Part shown: piece after piece, positions 1-7,313 of the stretch
How the letters are laid out: the number at the start of each line of letters is the position of its first letter
How positions within the stretch are numbered: the stretch's first letter is position 1
Assembly: GCA_016929205.1 (NCBI GenBank)
Contig: JAFGJF010000306.1
Location: 1 to 8,613 of the forward strand
Reading direction: 5' to 3'
Origin: Anaerolineae bacterium
Lineage (GTDB): Bacteria > Chloroflexota > Anaerolineae > JAFGEY01
Length of the DNA stretch: 8,613 nt
Made by a program: the position numbers and the translations under genes
Notes under the pieces: model-generated
What the model was told of the DNA's origin: nothing
The model's database searches: none
What the model saw: only the letters and a program-made list of their open reading frames with translations

Positions 1-402
1 ACCGACGTCGGCGAGCGCGGGGCCAACCTCTCTATGGGGCAGCGGCAGCTCGTCGCCCTGGCCCGCGTACTGCTCGTCGACCCGGCGATCTTTGTCCTGG
101 ACGAGGCGACGGCCAGCGTCGATCCCTTTACCGAGGCCCAGATCCAGGAGGGACTGGAGATAGTCATGCGCGACCGTACGGCGATCGTCATCGCCCACCG
201 CCTGTCCACCGTTGTCAACGCCGACCGGATCATCGTCATGGACCACGGACGGATCATTCAGGAAGGAACGCACAAAGAACTGCTCGCACGCGGCGGGCAC
301 TATGCCGAGCTGTACAACACCTACTTTCGCCACCAGGAATTGGACTACCGGCCACCGGGGATGGACGAGGCAAAAAAACCGGCACTAGCCGTGGCCGGCT
401 AG
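1..402 (+). CDS. ABC transporter ATP-binding domain, C-terminal end (5' partial)
   Basis: This is the C-terminal 133 codons of an ABC exporter subunit; the frame is open to the left edge, so membrane segments and Walker A lie outside the window. Visible in order: the ABC signature LSMGQRQ (nt 28-48, usually LSGGQ, so the third position is Met), Walker B with catalytic Glu in FVLDEATASVD (about nt 91-123) followed by the D-loop, and the H-loop histidine in IAHRLST (His codon 196-198). The segment after the H-loop (VMDHGRIIQEGTHKELLARGGHYAELYN) is typical of half-size multidrug or lipid exporters of the MdlB/LmrA/MsbA type, where the ATPase follows a six-helix membrane domain on one chain. That fusion is inferred, as is an export role; the substrate cannot be told. 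A short charged and proline-containing tail ends at a TAG stop, and a hairpin begins 14 bp later. It is separated by 481 bp from the kinase genes, so it probably belongs to a different transcription unit. Confidence 0.93.
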   Translation, partial: TDVGERGANLSMGQRQLVALARVLLVDPAIFVLDEATASVDPFTEAQIQEGLEIVMRDRTAIVIAHRLSTVVNADRIIVMDHGRIIQEGTHKELLARGGHYAELYNTYFRHQELDYRPPGMDEAKKPALAVAG

Positions 403-416
403 GCTAGTAACAATAG

Positions 417-450
417 AGAAACCGGGTTTTTTGGCAAAAACCCGGTTTCT
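417..450 (+). terminator. 15-bp perfect hairpin downstream of the ABC gene (probable terminator or palindromic repeat)
   Basis: Arms 417-431 (AGAAACCGGGTTTTT) and 436-450 pair perfectly around the loop TGGC. It starts 14 bp after the stop codon, as expected for a terminator. No separate T-tract follows the stem; the T-run is inside the 5' arm. The outer 11 bp of each arm recur in the hairpin at 7242-7292, so it may belong to a dispersed palindrome family used as a terminator. Confidence 0.5.
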
Positions 451-539
451 GACATTCCTCGAACCTGCTCTTCGACTGACTACTACACAAATTGGCAGAA
501 ACATAGAAAATCTATGCGGCTGCACTGCGGCACATCCGC

Positions 540-567
540 TTGCACATTGCCGGAAAAGTCTTATAAT
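540..567 (+). promoter_or_regulatory. possible sigma70-type promoter
   Basis: A perfect TATAAT at 562-567 is preceded by TTGCAC at 540-545 with 16-bp spacing. The -10 box is consensus but the -35 matches only at its first three bases. Transcription would start near 574, giving about 310 nt of leader before the kinase ATG at 884. No other rightward gene starts in between. This is the best promoter candidate by eye for the kinase pair. Confidence 0.35.
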
Positions 568-792
568 GAACAATAAGCATTTTTGCGCCGCCATTTCACT
601 CGCCTGGCACACACTTGAGCTAGGGTATAGACATGGTGTATGCCGTGATCAGTTCCCGTTCTGGTTATTCCGGGCTCTACAAGTGGTGCATCTGTGAGCT
701 AGTGACCTTTCACATAACAGACCTTGACTTTTTATGGCTCAAACGTAGCCGCGTTTTCCAAACGCAAGAGTATTCTTTGACACACAAGGATA

Positions 793-810
793 CGCGGTAG
801 CGATACCGCG
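793..810 (+). promoter_or_regulatory. 18-bp inverted repeat upstream of the kinase operon (operator or RNA hairpin)
   Basis: CGCGGTA (793-799) and TACCGCG (804-810) are perfect inverse complements around GCGA, a GNRA-type tetraloop if transcribed. It lies 73 bp upstream of the kinase ATG and 10 bp downstream of a consensus TTGACA (777-782), which lacks a good -10 box at the usual distance. No T-tract follows, so it is unlikely to be a terminator. It could bind a dimeric regulator or fold in the leader RNA. Function is inferred only. Confidence 0.3.
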
Positions 811-883
811 ACTACAATGCCGGTCACAAAAGCCCAAACTAGTTGCGTGAAAAGGCCCTAGTCTCACAGGGAGATACACAACA

Positions 884-3800
884 ATGAACCAATTACGAGC
901 ATGGAGACAGATCACACTTCTCATCCCGGGCATGCTGATCCTTGCCTTGTCTAATGTCAATGTGCACGCCCAGGGCCCCGCCGGCCAGGGCCCCGACATC
1001 AGATTCGATCACCCAATCACCTACAACCGCCAGCCCTACGGGGCGATCCTGCAGGATCGTGATGGCTTTTTGTGGCTAGGAGCGTCTGCGGAACTGCTCC
1101 GGTACGATGGCTATGAGCTCAAATCCTATCCCTCATCCTCAATAGACGGCATCGGTGTCATCATTGAAGACCAGACCGGCCTCCTTTGGTTTGGTAGTCG
1201 CAGCGGCGGGTTGAGCAATTACAACAAGGAAACGGACACGTTTAGCACATATGTCCACGATCCCCTCGACCCTGGCAGCTTGAGCGGCAACTCAATTACG
1301 TCGATCCTTGAGGATAAAGATGGTGTGGTGTGGGTGGGAACGCGGGCGGATGGGCTGAACCGCTTCGACCCTCAAAAAGGCGTTTTCGAGCACTATCGAC
1401 ACGACCCGGCGCAAGACAACAGTCTCAGTGACGACAAGATTACCGCCATCGCGCAAGACACAGAGGGGCTTCTGTGGATCGGCACCGAAAGTGGTGGGCT
1501 GAACCGCTTCGACCCTCAAAAAGGCGTTTTCGAGCACTATCGACACGACCCAAATGACCCACACAGCCTGAGTGACGATCACGTCTTGTCTATTCTGGAA
1601 GATAGAGACGGTGTGTTGTGGATCGGCACGCAAGCCGGAGGACTAAACTATCTGGACAAGCCAAGCGGTACGTTTCGCCACTACCGCCGTAATCCAGATG
1701 ATCCCCACAGTTTGAGCGACGATCAGGTTTACTCGCTCTATGAAGATAGCTCGGGTGCGCTGTGGATAGGCCGATGGCTCATGCCCAGTGGGCTCGATCG
1801 TTTTGACAAACAAACCGAGACGTTTACTCACTATGGGCACGATCCAGAGAACCCTCACAGCCTTCGTTCCGATAGCGTCTTGACCGTCTATCAAGATCGT
1901 ACCGGAGCCTTGTGGGTGGTGTGCATGAGCGGCGAGATAGACCGTTACAATCCACAAGGCCCTCCATTTCAACTGTACCGACACGATCCTGAAAACCCCA
2001 ACAGCTTGCGCCACAACATTGTTGTCTCCCTCTACCAGGACCGCGCCGGGATCATTTGGTTGGCCTTACCGTATGGGGGACTGCACAGCTTTGATCCAGG
2101 TACGGATACATTTCGCCAATATTCCCACGATCCGGATGATCCAGGCACCCTGAAAGCGGTGTATACACCCGCTATTCTCGAAGATAGTGCAGGCACGTTC
2201 TGGGTTGGTTCGTGGGGAGGGGCCCTCAGCATCTTTGATCGAGAAAGCGGTCGGGCGATAAAACATTATCTGCCCGATCCAGCCGATCCCAATAGTATCA
2301 CGTCCAGCCAATCTGTGTGGACGATCGTGGAAGACAAAGAGGATGCCAACATGCTTTGGCTGGGGACGCGCGGCGGGGGGCTGGACAGATTTGATAAACG
2401 GGCGGAACGTTTTAGCCACTATCGATACGATCCCGACGATCTCAACAGCCTGAGCAATAATGAAATATGGGATCTTTACGACGATGGACAAGGTACGCTT
2501 TGGATCGCCACAACCGAGGGCCTGAACAAGCTGGACAAACGCACTGGAACGATCGCCCGTTATCAAGCGACTTCCGACGACCCTCAGAGAATCGGGCGTC
2601 GCTTTATCATAGATATTCGCGTTGATAGCACCGATAACAACATTCTGTGGCTCGGTATGGGTGAAAACGGCCTTTGCCGATTCAACACCAAGGCCGCAAG
2701 TATTGAAAAATGTTATACCACGGAGGATGGCCTGCCGGGCAATTCGGTAGCGGCGATTGTAAAGGATGATGTGCCCCAAAGTGAGGGCGGGCCCAATCTA
2801 TGGCTTGGAACCGACAATGGCTTGGCAAAATTCAATCCCGGAACGGGAACGATCAAGATATATACAGAAGGTGACGGCTTGCAGAGTCTTGCCACGACGA
2901 TGGGCTCCGGTCTCAAGCTGCGAAATGGGGAGATACTTTTCGGAGGAATGGGAGGTCTCAATCGTTTTTATCCGCAGGACATCACAGAGAACACGTATAT
3001 TCCGCCGATCGTGTTGACGGCCCTTAAGCAAGGTGGAGAAACGATGCCGTTGGGCCAATCGACGGAAAAAGTCACAACTATCACGTTGGACTGGCGGCAC
3101 AACTATTTTGAATTCGAGTTTGCGGCACTCAACTATACTCACCCTGAAAAAAATCAGTATGCCTATATGCTGGAAGGCATTGACGCTGATTGGTACTATG
3201 CCGGAACCAGGCGCTTTGGAAGATATACCAATATCCCCGACGGAACCTACACGCTGCGAGTAAAGGGTTCGAACGATGACGGCGTGTGGAACGAGCAAGG
3301 GGTTTCCATTCAGGTGAGAGTGCCCCCGCCGTTCTGGAGAACGTGGTGGTTCAGGCTCTCCGTGTCCACGCTGGTACTCGGTAGCGTGGTAGCGGGAGGT
3401 GCCTTGCGCGTCAGGACGATTGAAACGCGAAGGCAAAAGTTGGAAACGTTGGTGGCTGAACGAACGCAGGAATTGGAAACAGCACGGGATGCTGCCCAGG
3501 TCGCCAGTCAGGCCAAAAGCGAATTTCTCTCCAATATGAGCCACGAACTTCGCACCCCACTCAACGGCATCCTGGGCCACACCCAAATCCTCCAACGGCG
3601 CAGTGGACTGAGCGTCGACCAGGTAAACAGCCTAAACATCATCCAGCAAAGCGGCCATCACCTGTTGACGCTGATCAACGACATCCTGGATCTTTCCAAG
3701 ATCGAGGCGGGCAAACTCGAACTCTATCCGGCTGATTTTCACCTGCCAAGCTTTTTGCGGATCGTCGTCGGCATCATCCGTGCGCGGGCAGAACAAAAAG

Positions 3801-5107
3801 GCATTTCATTTTTGTACAACCCGCTAACGTCTCTACCCACCGGCGTACACGCTGACGAGAAACGGCTGCGCCAGATTTTGCTCAACCTGTTGGGCAATGC
3901 CGTCAAGTTCACGGACGAAGGGTGTGTCGTCTTGAGCGTTAGTGTGGTCCCCCCCTCCAACTTTTCCCAAAGGGGGGAGAGACTGTCCCTGGCTCCAGAG
4001 AAAGAGAGCCACCTCTCATCACCGCTGGGAGAGATTGAGGGAGGGAGCCAAATATCCCCCCCGCTGGCAGAAATTGAGGGAGGGAGCCAAATATTCCCCC
4101 CGCTGGGGGGGATTGAGGGGGGGCAAACGACTACCATTCGCTTCGAGGTAGCAGATACTGGCGTGGGCATCTCGCCCGAGCAGTTGGAGAAAATATTCTT
4201 GCCTTTCGAACGAGTAGGTGACATAAAACACCGGGTCGAGGGAACGGGACTGGGCCTGGCGATCAGCCGCCAATTAGTGCAGGCTATGGGAGCCGAGACC
4301 GGGCACCCAAGCGATATCCAGGTCGAGAGCCCCCCTTTGGTGCCCCCAGGCGGCGGACAAGCAAAGGGTGGACCGGGCAGTGCTTTCTGGTTCGAACTCA
4401 CCTTGCCGGTTGTGGCTGCGGAGGCCAACGCCGATCGAGAACTTGAACGGCGCATCGTAGGCTATGTGGGCCAAAGGCGCAAAATACTTGTAGCGGATGA
4501 CAGGCCACACAACCGCCTGGTGTTGGTCAACCTGCTGGAACCACTCGGTTTCAAGATCGTGACGGCTCGCGACGGGCAGGAGGCAGTAGATTGTGCCATC
4601 GAGGCTCAGCCCGACCTGGTCCTAATCGATTTGATCATGCCGGTTATGACCGGCATAGAGGCAGTACAAACGATGCGCAAAACGCCATCCCTGCAAGATA
4701 CCCCCATTGTCGCCGTATCGGCCAGCGTACTCAACGAGGAGCCGCAACAGAGCAAACTGGCAGGATGTGATCGATTTCTGTCCAAACCGATCGACGCCCA
4801 AAAGCTGTTTGACGTGCTGGGTGCCTGCCTAAGCCTGGAATGGGTGGTCGAAGCGGGCACGAAAACGCCTCCCCAAGCGGACGTTTGCGCTGCTGGTTTG
4901 ATCCCGCCGCCGCCGGAAGAGCTGGCCATCTTGTATGAACTGTCCAAGCAGGGAAGTATGCGCAAAATTCGCCTGCACGCAGCTCGAATCGCACAAATGA
5001 ACCAGATATACGCGCCTTTTGCCCGCAAATTGGAACAATTGGCCAGTTTATATGAAGAAAAAGCCATCCGGAACTTGCTCGAACAAGTGTTGGGAGGGGA
5101 GCAATGA
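884..5107 (+). CDS. membrane-anchored hybrid sensor histidine kinase with double Reg_prop propeller, Y_Y_Y, HisKA, HATPase and receiver
   Basis: Senses an extracytoplasmic signal and autophosphorylates a cytoplasmic histidine. Domains by residue: signal peptide 1-29 (VHA/Q cleavage likely); fourteen Reg_prop blades, about 45-700, each ending in a form of 'edxxGxLWiGTxxGGL'; Y_Y_Y domain about 706-815; one membrane helix about 825-843; coiled coil 846-880; HisKA with phosphoacceptor H887 in [12 protein letters not shown]; HATPase with N-box N1001/N1005, D1091 in DTGVGI and GTGLGL at 1120; receiver with D1205/D1206, phosphoacceptor D1249 and K1301; then a helical tail about 1338-1407. Fourteen blades fit two seven-bladed propellers, as in Bacteroides glycan sensors such as BT4663, but there is no AraC domain. 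Blades 3 and 4 share 57 identical bases. The HATPase carries two in-frame repeat inserts (about 1023-1080 and 1150-1163), while all catalytic boxes remain. The start is supported by AGGGAGA (868-874), 9 nt before ATG, and by the signal peptide. The stop overlaps the next start (ATGA). Confidence 0.95.
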   Translation: MNQLRAWRQITLLIPGMLILALSNVNVHAQGPAGQGPDIRFDHPITYNRQPYGAILQDRDGFLWLGASAELLRYDGYELKSYPSSSIDGIGVIIEDQTGLLWFGSRSGGLSNYNKETDTFSTYVHDPLDPGSLSGNSITSILEDKDGVVWVGTRADGLNRFDPQKGVFEHYRHDPAQDNSLSDDKITAIAQDTEGLLWIGTESGGLNRFDPQKGVFEHYRHDPNDPHSLSDDHVLSILEDRDGVLWIGTQAGGLNYLDKPSGTFRHYRRNPDDPHSLSDDQVYSLYEDSSGALWIGRWLMPSGLDRFDKQTETFTHYGHDPENPHSLRSDSVLTVYQDRTGALWVVCMSGEIDRYNPQGPPFQLYRHDPENPNSLRHNIVVSLYQDRAGIIWLALPYGGLHSFDPGTDTFRQYSHDPDDPGTLKAVYTPAILEDSAGTFWVGSWGGALSIFDRESGRAIKHYLPDPADPNSITSSQSVWTIVEDKEDANMLWLGTRGGGLDRFDKRAERFSHYRYDPDDLNSLSNNEIWDLYDDGQGTLWIATTEGLNKLDKRTGTIARYQATSDDPQRIGRRFIIDIRVDSTDNNILWLGMGENGLCRFNTKAASIEKCYTTEDGLPGNSVAAIVKDDVPQSEGGPNLWLGTDNGLAKFNPGTGTIKIYTEGDGLQSLATTMGSGLKLRNGEILFGGMGGLNRFYPQDITENTYIPPIVLTALKQGGETMPLGQSTEKVTTITLDWRHNYFEFEFAALNYTHPEKNQYAYMLEGIDADWYYAGTRRFGRYTNIPDGTYTLRVKGSNDDGVWNEQGVSIQVRVPPPFWRTWWFRLSVSTLVLGSVVAGGALRVRTIETRRQKLETLVAERTQELETARDAAQVASQAKSEFLSNMSHELRTPLNGILGHTQILQRRSGLSVDQVNSLNIIQQSGHHLLTLINDILDLSKIEAGKLELYPADFHLPSFLRIVVGIIRARAEQKGISFLYNPLTSLPTGVHADEKRLRQILLNLLGNAVKFTDEGCVVLSVSVVPPSNFSQRGERLSLAPEKESHLSSPLGEIEGGSQISPPLAEIEGGSQIFPPLGGIEGGQTTTIRFEVADTGVGISPEQLEKIFLPFERVGDIKHRVEGTGLGLAISRQLVQAMGAETGHPSDIQVESPPLVPPGGGQAKGGPGSAFWFELTLPVVAAEANADRELERRIVGYVGQRRKILVADDRPHNRLVLVNLLEPLGFKIVTARDGQEAVDCAIEAQPDLVLIDLIMPVMTGIEAVQTMRKTPSLQDTPIVAVSASVLNEEPQQSKLAGCDRFLSKPIDAQKLFDVLGACLSLEWVVEAGTKTPPQADVCAAGLIPPPPEELAILYELSKQGSMRKIRLHAARIAQMNQIYAPFARKLEQLASLYEEKAIRNLLEQVLGGEQ
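1351..1551 (+). repeat. 57-bp perfect direct repeat in propeller blades 3 and 4
   Basis: Bases 1351-1407 and 1495-1551 are identical, offset by 144 bp, which is exactly one 48-residue blade. They encode the same 18-residue stretch [18 protein letters not shown]. Other blades in the gene are similar only at protein level. This points to a recent blade duplication or gene conversion within the propeller. Confidence 0.9.
3950..4123 (+). repeat. 174-bp in-frame repetitive insert in the HATPase domain, MITE-like
   Basis: The segment adds about 58 codons between the strand after the N-box helix and the strand leading to DTGVGI. From N1005 to D1091 is 86 residues, where related kinases have roughly 35-40. 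Its ends are imperfect inverted repeats: reading inward from the left it begins CCCCCCCTCCAA..CCCAAAGGGGGGA, and reading inward from the right on the - strand CCCCCCCTCAAT..CCCAGCGGGGGGA. Composition shifts to C-runs and G-runs unlike the flanking kinase sequence. The length is a multiple of three, so the frame is kept. Element boundaries are by eye. Confidence 0.75.
4016..4123 (+). repeat. 39-bp tandem repeat, almost three units, coding a 13-residue period
   Basis: The anchor CCGCTGG recurs at 4022, 4061 and 4100, exactly 39 bp apart. The encoded units are [26 protein letters not shown] and [11 protein letters not shown]. The last unit is shortened at its right end, where it meets the inverted-repeat end of the larger insert. 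Units are close to identical over GAGGGAGGGAGCCAAATAT. Confidence 0.9.
4330..4371 (+). repeat. 42-bp in-frame imperfect palindrome in the HATPase domain
   Basis: CCCCCCTTTG (4330-4339) pairs with CAAAGGGTGG (4362-4371) with one mismatch, and the inside is also C-rich then G-rich (4343-4347 against 4352-4356). It encodes about 14 extra residues, [14 protein letters not shown], inserted between VES and PGSAFWFEL, where related kinases read roughly 'VES-PGxGSxFWF'. Its length is a multiple of three. A further small extension (TGHPSD) lies just upstream, where relatives read 'MGGEIxVES'. Confidence 0.75.
5092..5107 (+). promoter_or_regulatory. Shine-Dalgarno and ATGA start-stop overlap coupling the two kinase genes
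   Basis: GGAGG (5093-5097) lies 6 nt before the ATG at 5104, inside the 3' end of the upstream coding region. The upstream TGA (5105-5107) overlaps this ATG in ATGA. This fixes the start of the second kinase and indicates translational coupling, hence one transcript and probably matched stoichiometry. Confidence 0.85.
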
Positions 5108-7209
5108 ACGTGCTTGTAGAAAACGCCGCCGGGCTCGTTCCAAGAACTCACACGATCCTGATCGTGGACGACACCCCTGCCAACTTGAGCGTGATCGCCG
5201 GCTGCCTGGAGGGGCACGGCTTTGAGGTACTGGTCGCCCAGGATGGTGAAGGTGGGCTGGAAAAAGCCCGTTTGGTTCGTCCGGACCTGATCTTGCTTGA
5301 TGTTCTGCTACCGGGGATCGATGGGTTTGAGACCTGTCGTCGTCTCAAAATTGACGAGGCCACACAGGATATCCCCGTAATCTTTATGACCGTGTTGACC
5401 GAGACGCAGCACAAGCTCACGGGATTCCAGATCGGCGCGATCGACTATATTACCAAGCCGTTTCAAGAGCAAGAGGTGCTGGCGCGCGTCACGATGCAGC
5501 TGCGCCTGCGGGATCTGACCGAACGCCTGGAACAACAGGTCCAGGCGCGAACCGACGAGTTGAGGGCGGCCAACGAACAACTGTCGGTCGAAATGGCCAG
5601 ACGGGTGCAGATGATGGAAGCATTGCGCGAAAGCGAGGAAAAATACCGGGCGCTGTATGAAGACAGCCCGTCCATGTACTTTACCGTGGACGCCGGGGGG
5701 ATAGTACTTTCGGTCAACCAGTTTGGGGCCGAACAACTGGGATATACCGTTGGAGAATTGGTTGGTCAATCGGTGCTGAACGTGTTTTATCCCGACGATC
5801 GAGAGGCTGTTCAACAACACCTGGCGGCGTGTCTGCAAAACCCTGCACAAGTGGCGCATTGGGAGTTCCGCAAGGTCCGCCGGGATGGCAGCATGTTGTG
5901 GGTAAAAGAGGTCGTACGCATCGTGCAGCAAGGTGACGGTGCCCTGGTCGCGCTGGTCGTTTGTGATGACATCACGGCTCGCAAGCAAGCAGAAGAAGCA
6001 AAGCAAGAACTGGAAGACAAACTCGAACGCGCGCAGCGGATGGAAGCCCTGGGCATACTCGCGGGAGGCGTGGCCCACGACCTCAACAACATCCTCGGCC
6101 CCCTGGTCGCCTATCCCGATCTGATCTTGATGGAACTGCCGGCAGACAGTGTCATCAGAAATGACATCTTTCAGATGCAGCAAGCCGCCAGGAGGGCGGC
6201 CGCCGTGGTCCAGGACCTGCTCACCCTGGCCCGGAGAGGTGTATACCAGATGGTTCCCCTGGACCTCAACACCGTCATCAAACAGTACCTCGACTCACCT
6301 TCTTTTATCGAACTGAAGGATAGACACCCCAATGTATCCATCGACGTGAACCTGGCCCCAGATCTGCTCAACATTATGGGGGCTGCCCCTCACCTCTCCA
6401 AGGTGGTAATGAACCTCGTCACCAACGCCTTCGAGGCTATGTCCCACGGCGGCGTGCTCACGATCTATACTTTGTGCCAGAGTTTGGACCGTCCCCTCGC
6501 CGGTTACGTCGCCCACGGTGAACAACCCTGCATTCAGGCCGGAGACTATGTCGTGCTGCATGTCGGCGATACCGGGACAGGCATTGAAGAGAAAGACCTT
6601 GACCGGATATTCGAGCCCTTTTACACCAAGAAAGAAATGGGGCGCAGCGGCAGCGGGCTGGGACTGGCTATCGTCCATGGCGTCGTACACGATCACAAGG
6701 GGCGGATTGACCTGCGTACCGAGGTGGGCAAAGGAAGCGAGTTCATCATCTACCTGCCCATCACCATAGAAAGCATCCAGATTGGCGAAAAAGACCACGA
6801 CTATCGTGGAAACGAGACCGTGCTGGTCATAGATGACCTGGAAAACCAAAGGCAGTTGGCCACCCGGCTGCTCACCTCACTGGGGTACAGGGTCACGGCC
6901 GTAACAAACGGCAGAGCAGCGATCGAGTACCTCCAGAAAAACAGTGTGGATATTCTTGTCCTGGATATGATCATGGACGATGGTTTCGACGGGCTGGATA
7001 CCTACCGCGAGATCGCCAAGCGCCATCCCGGGCAAAAGGCAATTATTGCCAGCGGGTTCTCTGAAACAGACAGAGTCAAGGAAGCGCAAAGACTGGGGGC
7101 CGGACCGTTCGTCAAAAAACCCTACACGCTGGACAACATAGGCCAGGCAATCAGACAGGCCTTCTCGGGAAACACCAAGGGCCAGCCGAAAACACCTGGA
7201 GCAAGGTGA
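5104..7209 (+). CDS. soluble hybrid histidine kinase: receiver-PAS-HisKA-HATPase-receiver
   Basis: No signal peptide or membrane segment is visible, so it is cytoplasmic. Domains by residue: receiver about 17-135 with acidic pair D22/D23, phosphoacceptor D66 and K118; coiled coil about 135-175; PAS about 178-296, starting [14 protein letters not shown]; helical linker, then a phosphoacceptor box with H325 in [14 protein letters not shown], the HDLNN type found in many PAS-linked kinases; HATPase with N437/N441, D489 in DTGTGI, F-box FEPFYTKK and GSGLGL at 516; C-terminal receiver about 572-690 with D577/D578, phosphoacceptor D621 and K672. All catalytic residues are present, so both kinase and receivers look functional. 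The N-terminal receiver is a plausible target of the upstream membrane kinase, whose gene overlaps it, so this protein may integrate that signal with whatever its PAS domain senses. No HPt or DNA-binding domain follows. It could equally act as an independent kinase. Ends at TGA ahead of a convergent hairpin. Confidence 0.95.
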   Translation: MNVLVENAAGLVPRTHTILIVDDTPANLSVIAGCLEGHGFEVLVAQDGEGGLEKARLVRPDLILLDVLLPGIDGFETCRRLKIDEATQDIPVIFMTVLTETQHKLTGFQIGAIDYITKPFQEQEVLARVTMQLRLRDLTERLEQQVQARTDELRAANEQLSVEMARRVQMMEALRESEEKYRALYEDSPSMYFTVDAGGIVLSVNQFGAEQLGYTVGELVGQSVLNVFYPDDREAVQQHLAACLQNPAQVAHWEFRKVRRDGSMLWVKEVVRIVQQGDGALVALVVCDDITARKQAEEAKQELEDKLERAQRMEALGILAGGVAHDLNNILGPLVAYPDLILMELPADSVIRNDIFQMQQAARRAAAVVQDLLTLARRGVYQMVPLDLNTVIKQYLDSPSFIELKDRHPNVSIDVNLAPDLLNIMGAAPHLSKVVMNLVTNAFEAMSHGGVLTIYTLCQSLDRPLAGYVAHGEQPCIQAGDYVVLHVGDTGTGIEEKDLDRIFEPFYTKKEMGRSGSGLGLAIVHGVVHDHKGRIDLRTEVGKGSEFIIYLPITIESIQIGEKDHDYRGNETVLVIDDLENQRQLATRLLTSLGYRVTAVTNGRAAIEYLQKNSVDILVLDMIMDDGFDGLDTYREIAKRHPGQKAIIASGFSETDRVKEAQRLGAGPFVKKPYTLDNIGQAIRQAFSGNTKGQPKTPGAR

Positions 7210-7241
7210 CGTCGTCCTCATTCCGCGTTTTTGCAAACGTT

Positions 7242-7294
7242 AAGAAACCGGGTCTTGCGCGTAAAAACCACGCGGTCAAAACCCGGTTTCTTTT
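7242..7294. terminator. long hairpin between convergent genes, probable bidirectional terminator
   Basis: AAGAAACCGGGT (7242-7253) pairs perfectly with ACCCGGTTTCTT (7281-7292); after one mismatch 3 more pairs follow, then CGCGT (7258-7262) pairs with ACGCG (7270-7274) around an A-rich loop. T4 follows on the + strand (7291-7294). It lies 32 bp after the second kinase stop and 19 bp after the stop of the leftward gene, so it can serve both. The outer arms match the hairpin at 417-450. Confidence 0.65.
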
Positions 7295-7313
7295 AGCTCA
7301 ATTTTTCTATCGC

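Larger units (their letters stand above)
403..883. other. 481-bp intergenic leader, no convincing gene
   Basis: This stretch holds the hairpin at 417-450, a possible promoter at 540-567, a TTGACA hexamer at 777-782, an 18-bp inverted repeat at 793-810 and the Shine-Dalgarno of the first kinase gene. An open frame at 431-697 starts inside the hairpin, has no good ribosome binding site and encodes a Cys/His-rich sequence without recognisable motifs, so I do not call it. No tRNA-like or rRNA-like sequence was recognised. The length is large for a simple bacterial promoter region, so a long 5' untranslated leader or a small RNA is possible but not shown. Confidence 0.6.

Noticed and set aside
431..697. 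88-codon open frame on the + strand between the ABC gene and the kinase
   Set aside because: It starts inside the 417-450 hairpin, has no Shine-Dalgarno, no recognisable motif and an unusual Cys/His-rich composition. More likely chance.
777..807. Second promoter with consensus TTGACA
   Set aside because: The hexamer is perfect, but no acceptable -10 box lies 16-18 bp downstream; the only TATAAT-like sequence nearby (TACAAT at 813) is 30 bp away.
2798..3595. 265-codon - strand open frame opposite the sensor kinase
   Set aside because: It lies wholly antisense to the Reg_prop, Y_Y_Y and HisKA coding sequence, which has clear domain support; the antisense product has no recognisable motifs.
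4016..4123. CRISPR array
   Set aside because: Units are contiguous 39-bp tandem repeats with no unique spacers, and they are in frame within a kinase gene.
3739..4455. 238-codon - strand open frame through the repeat insert
   Set aside because: Antisense to the HATPase domain; its low-complexity PPS/SGG repeats are only the reverse reading of the 39-bp tandem array.
4895..5104. HPt domain at the C-terminus of the membrane kinase
   Set aside because: The region is helical, but no HPt-type histidine motif (His followed by Lys-Gly) is visible, and it is shorter than a full HPt bundle.
5308..6183. 291-codon - strand open frame opposite the second kinase
   Set aside because: Antisense shadow of strongly supported receiver and PAS coding sequence, with no motif or start signal of its own.
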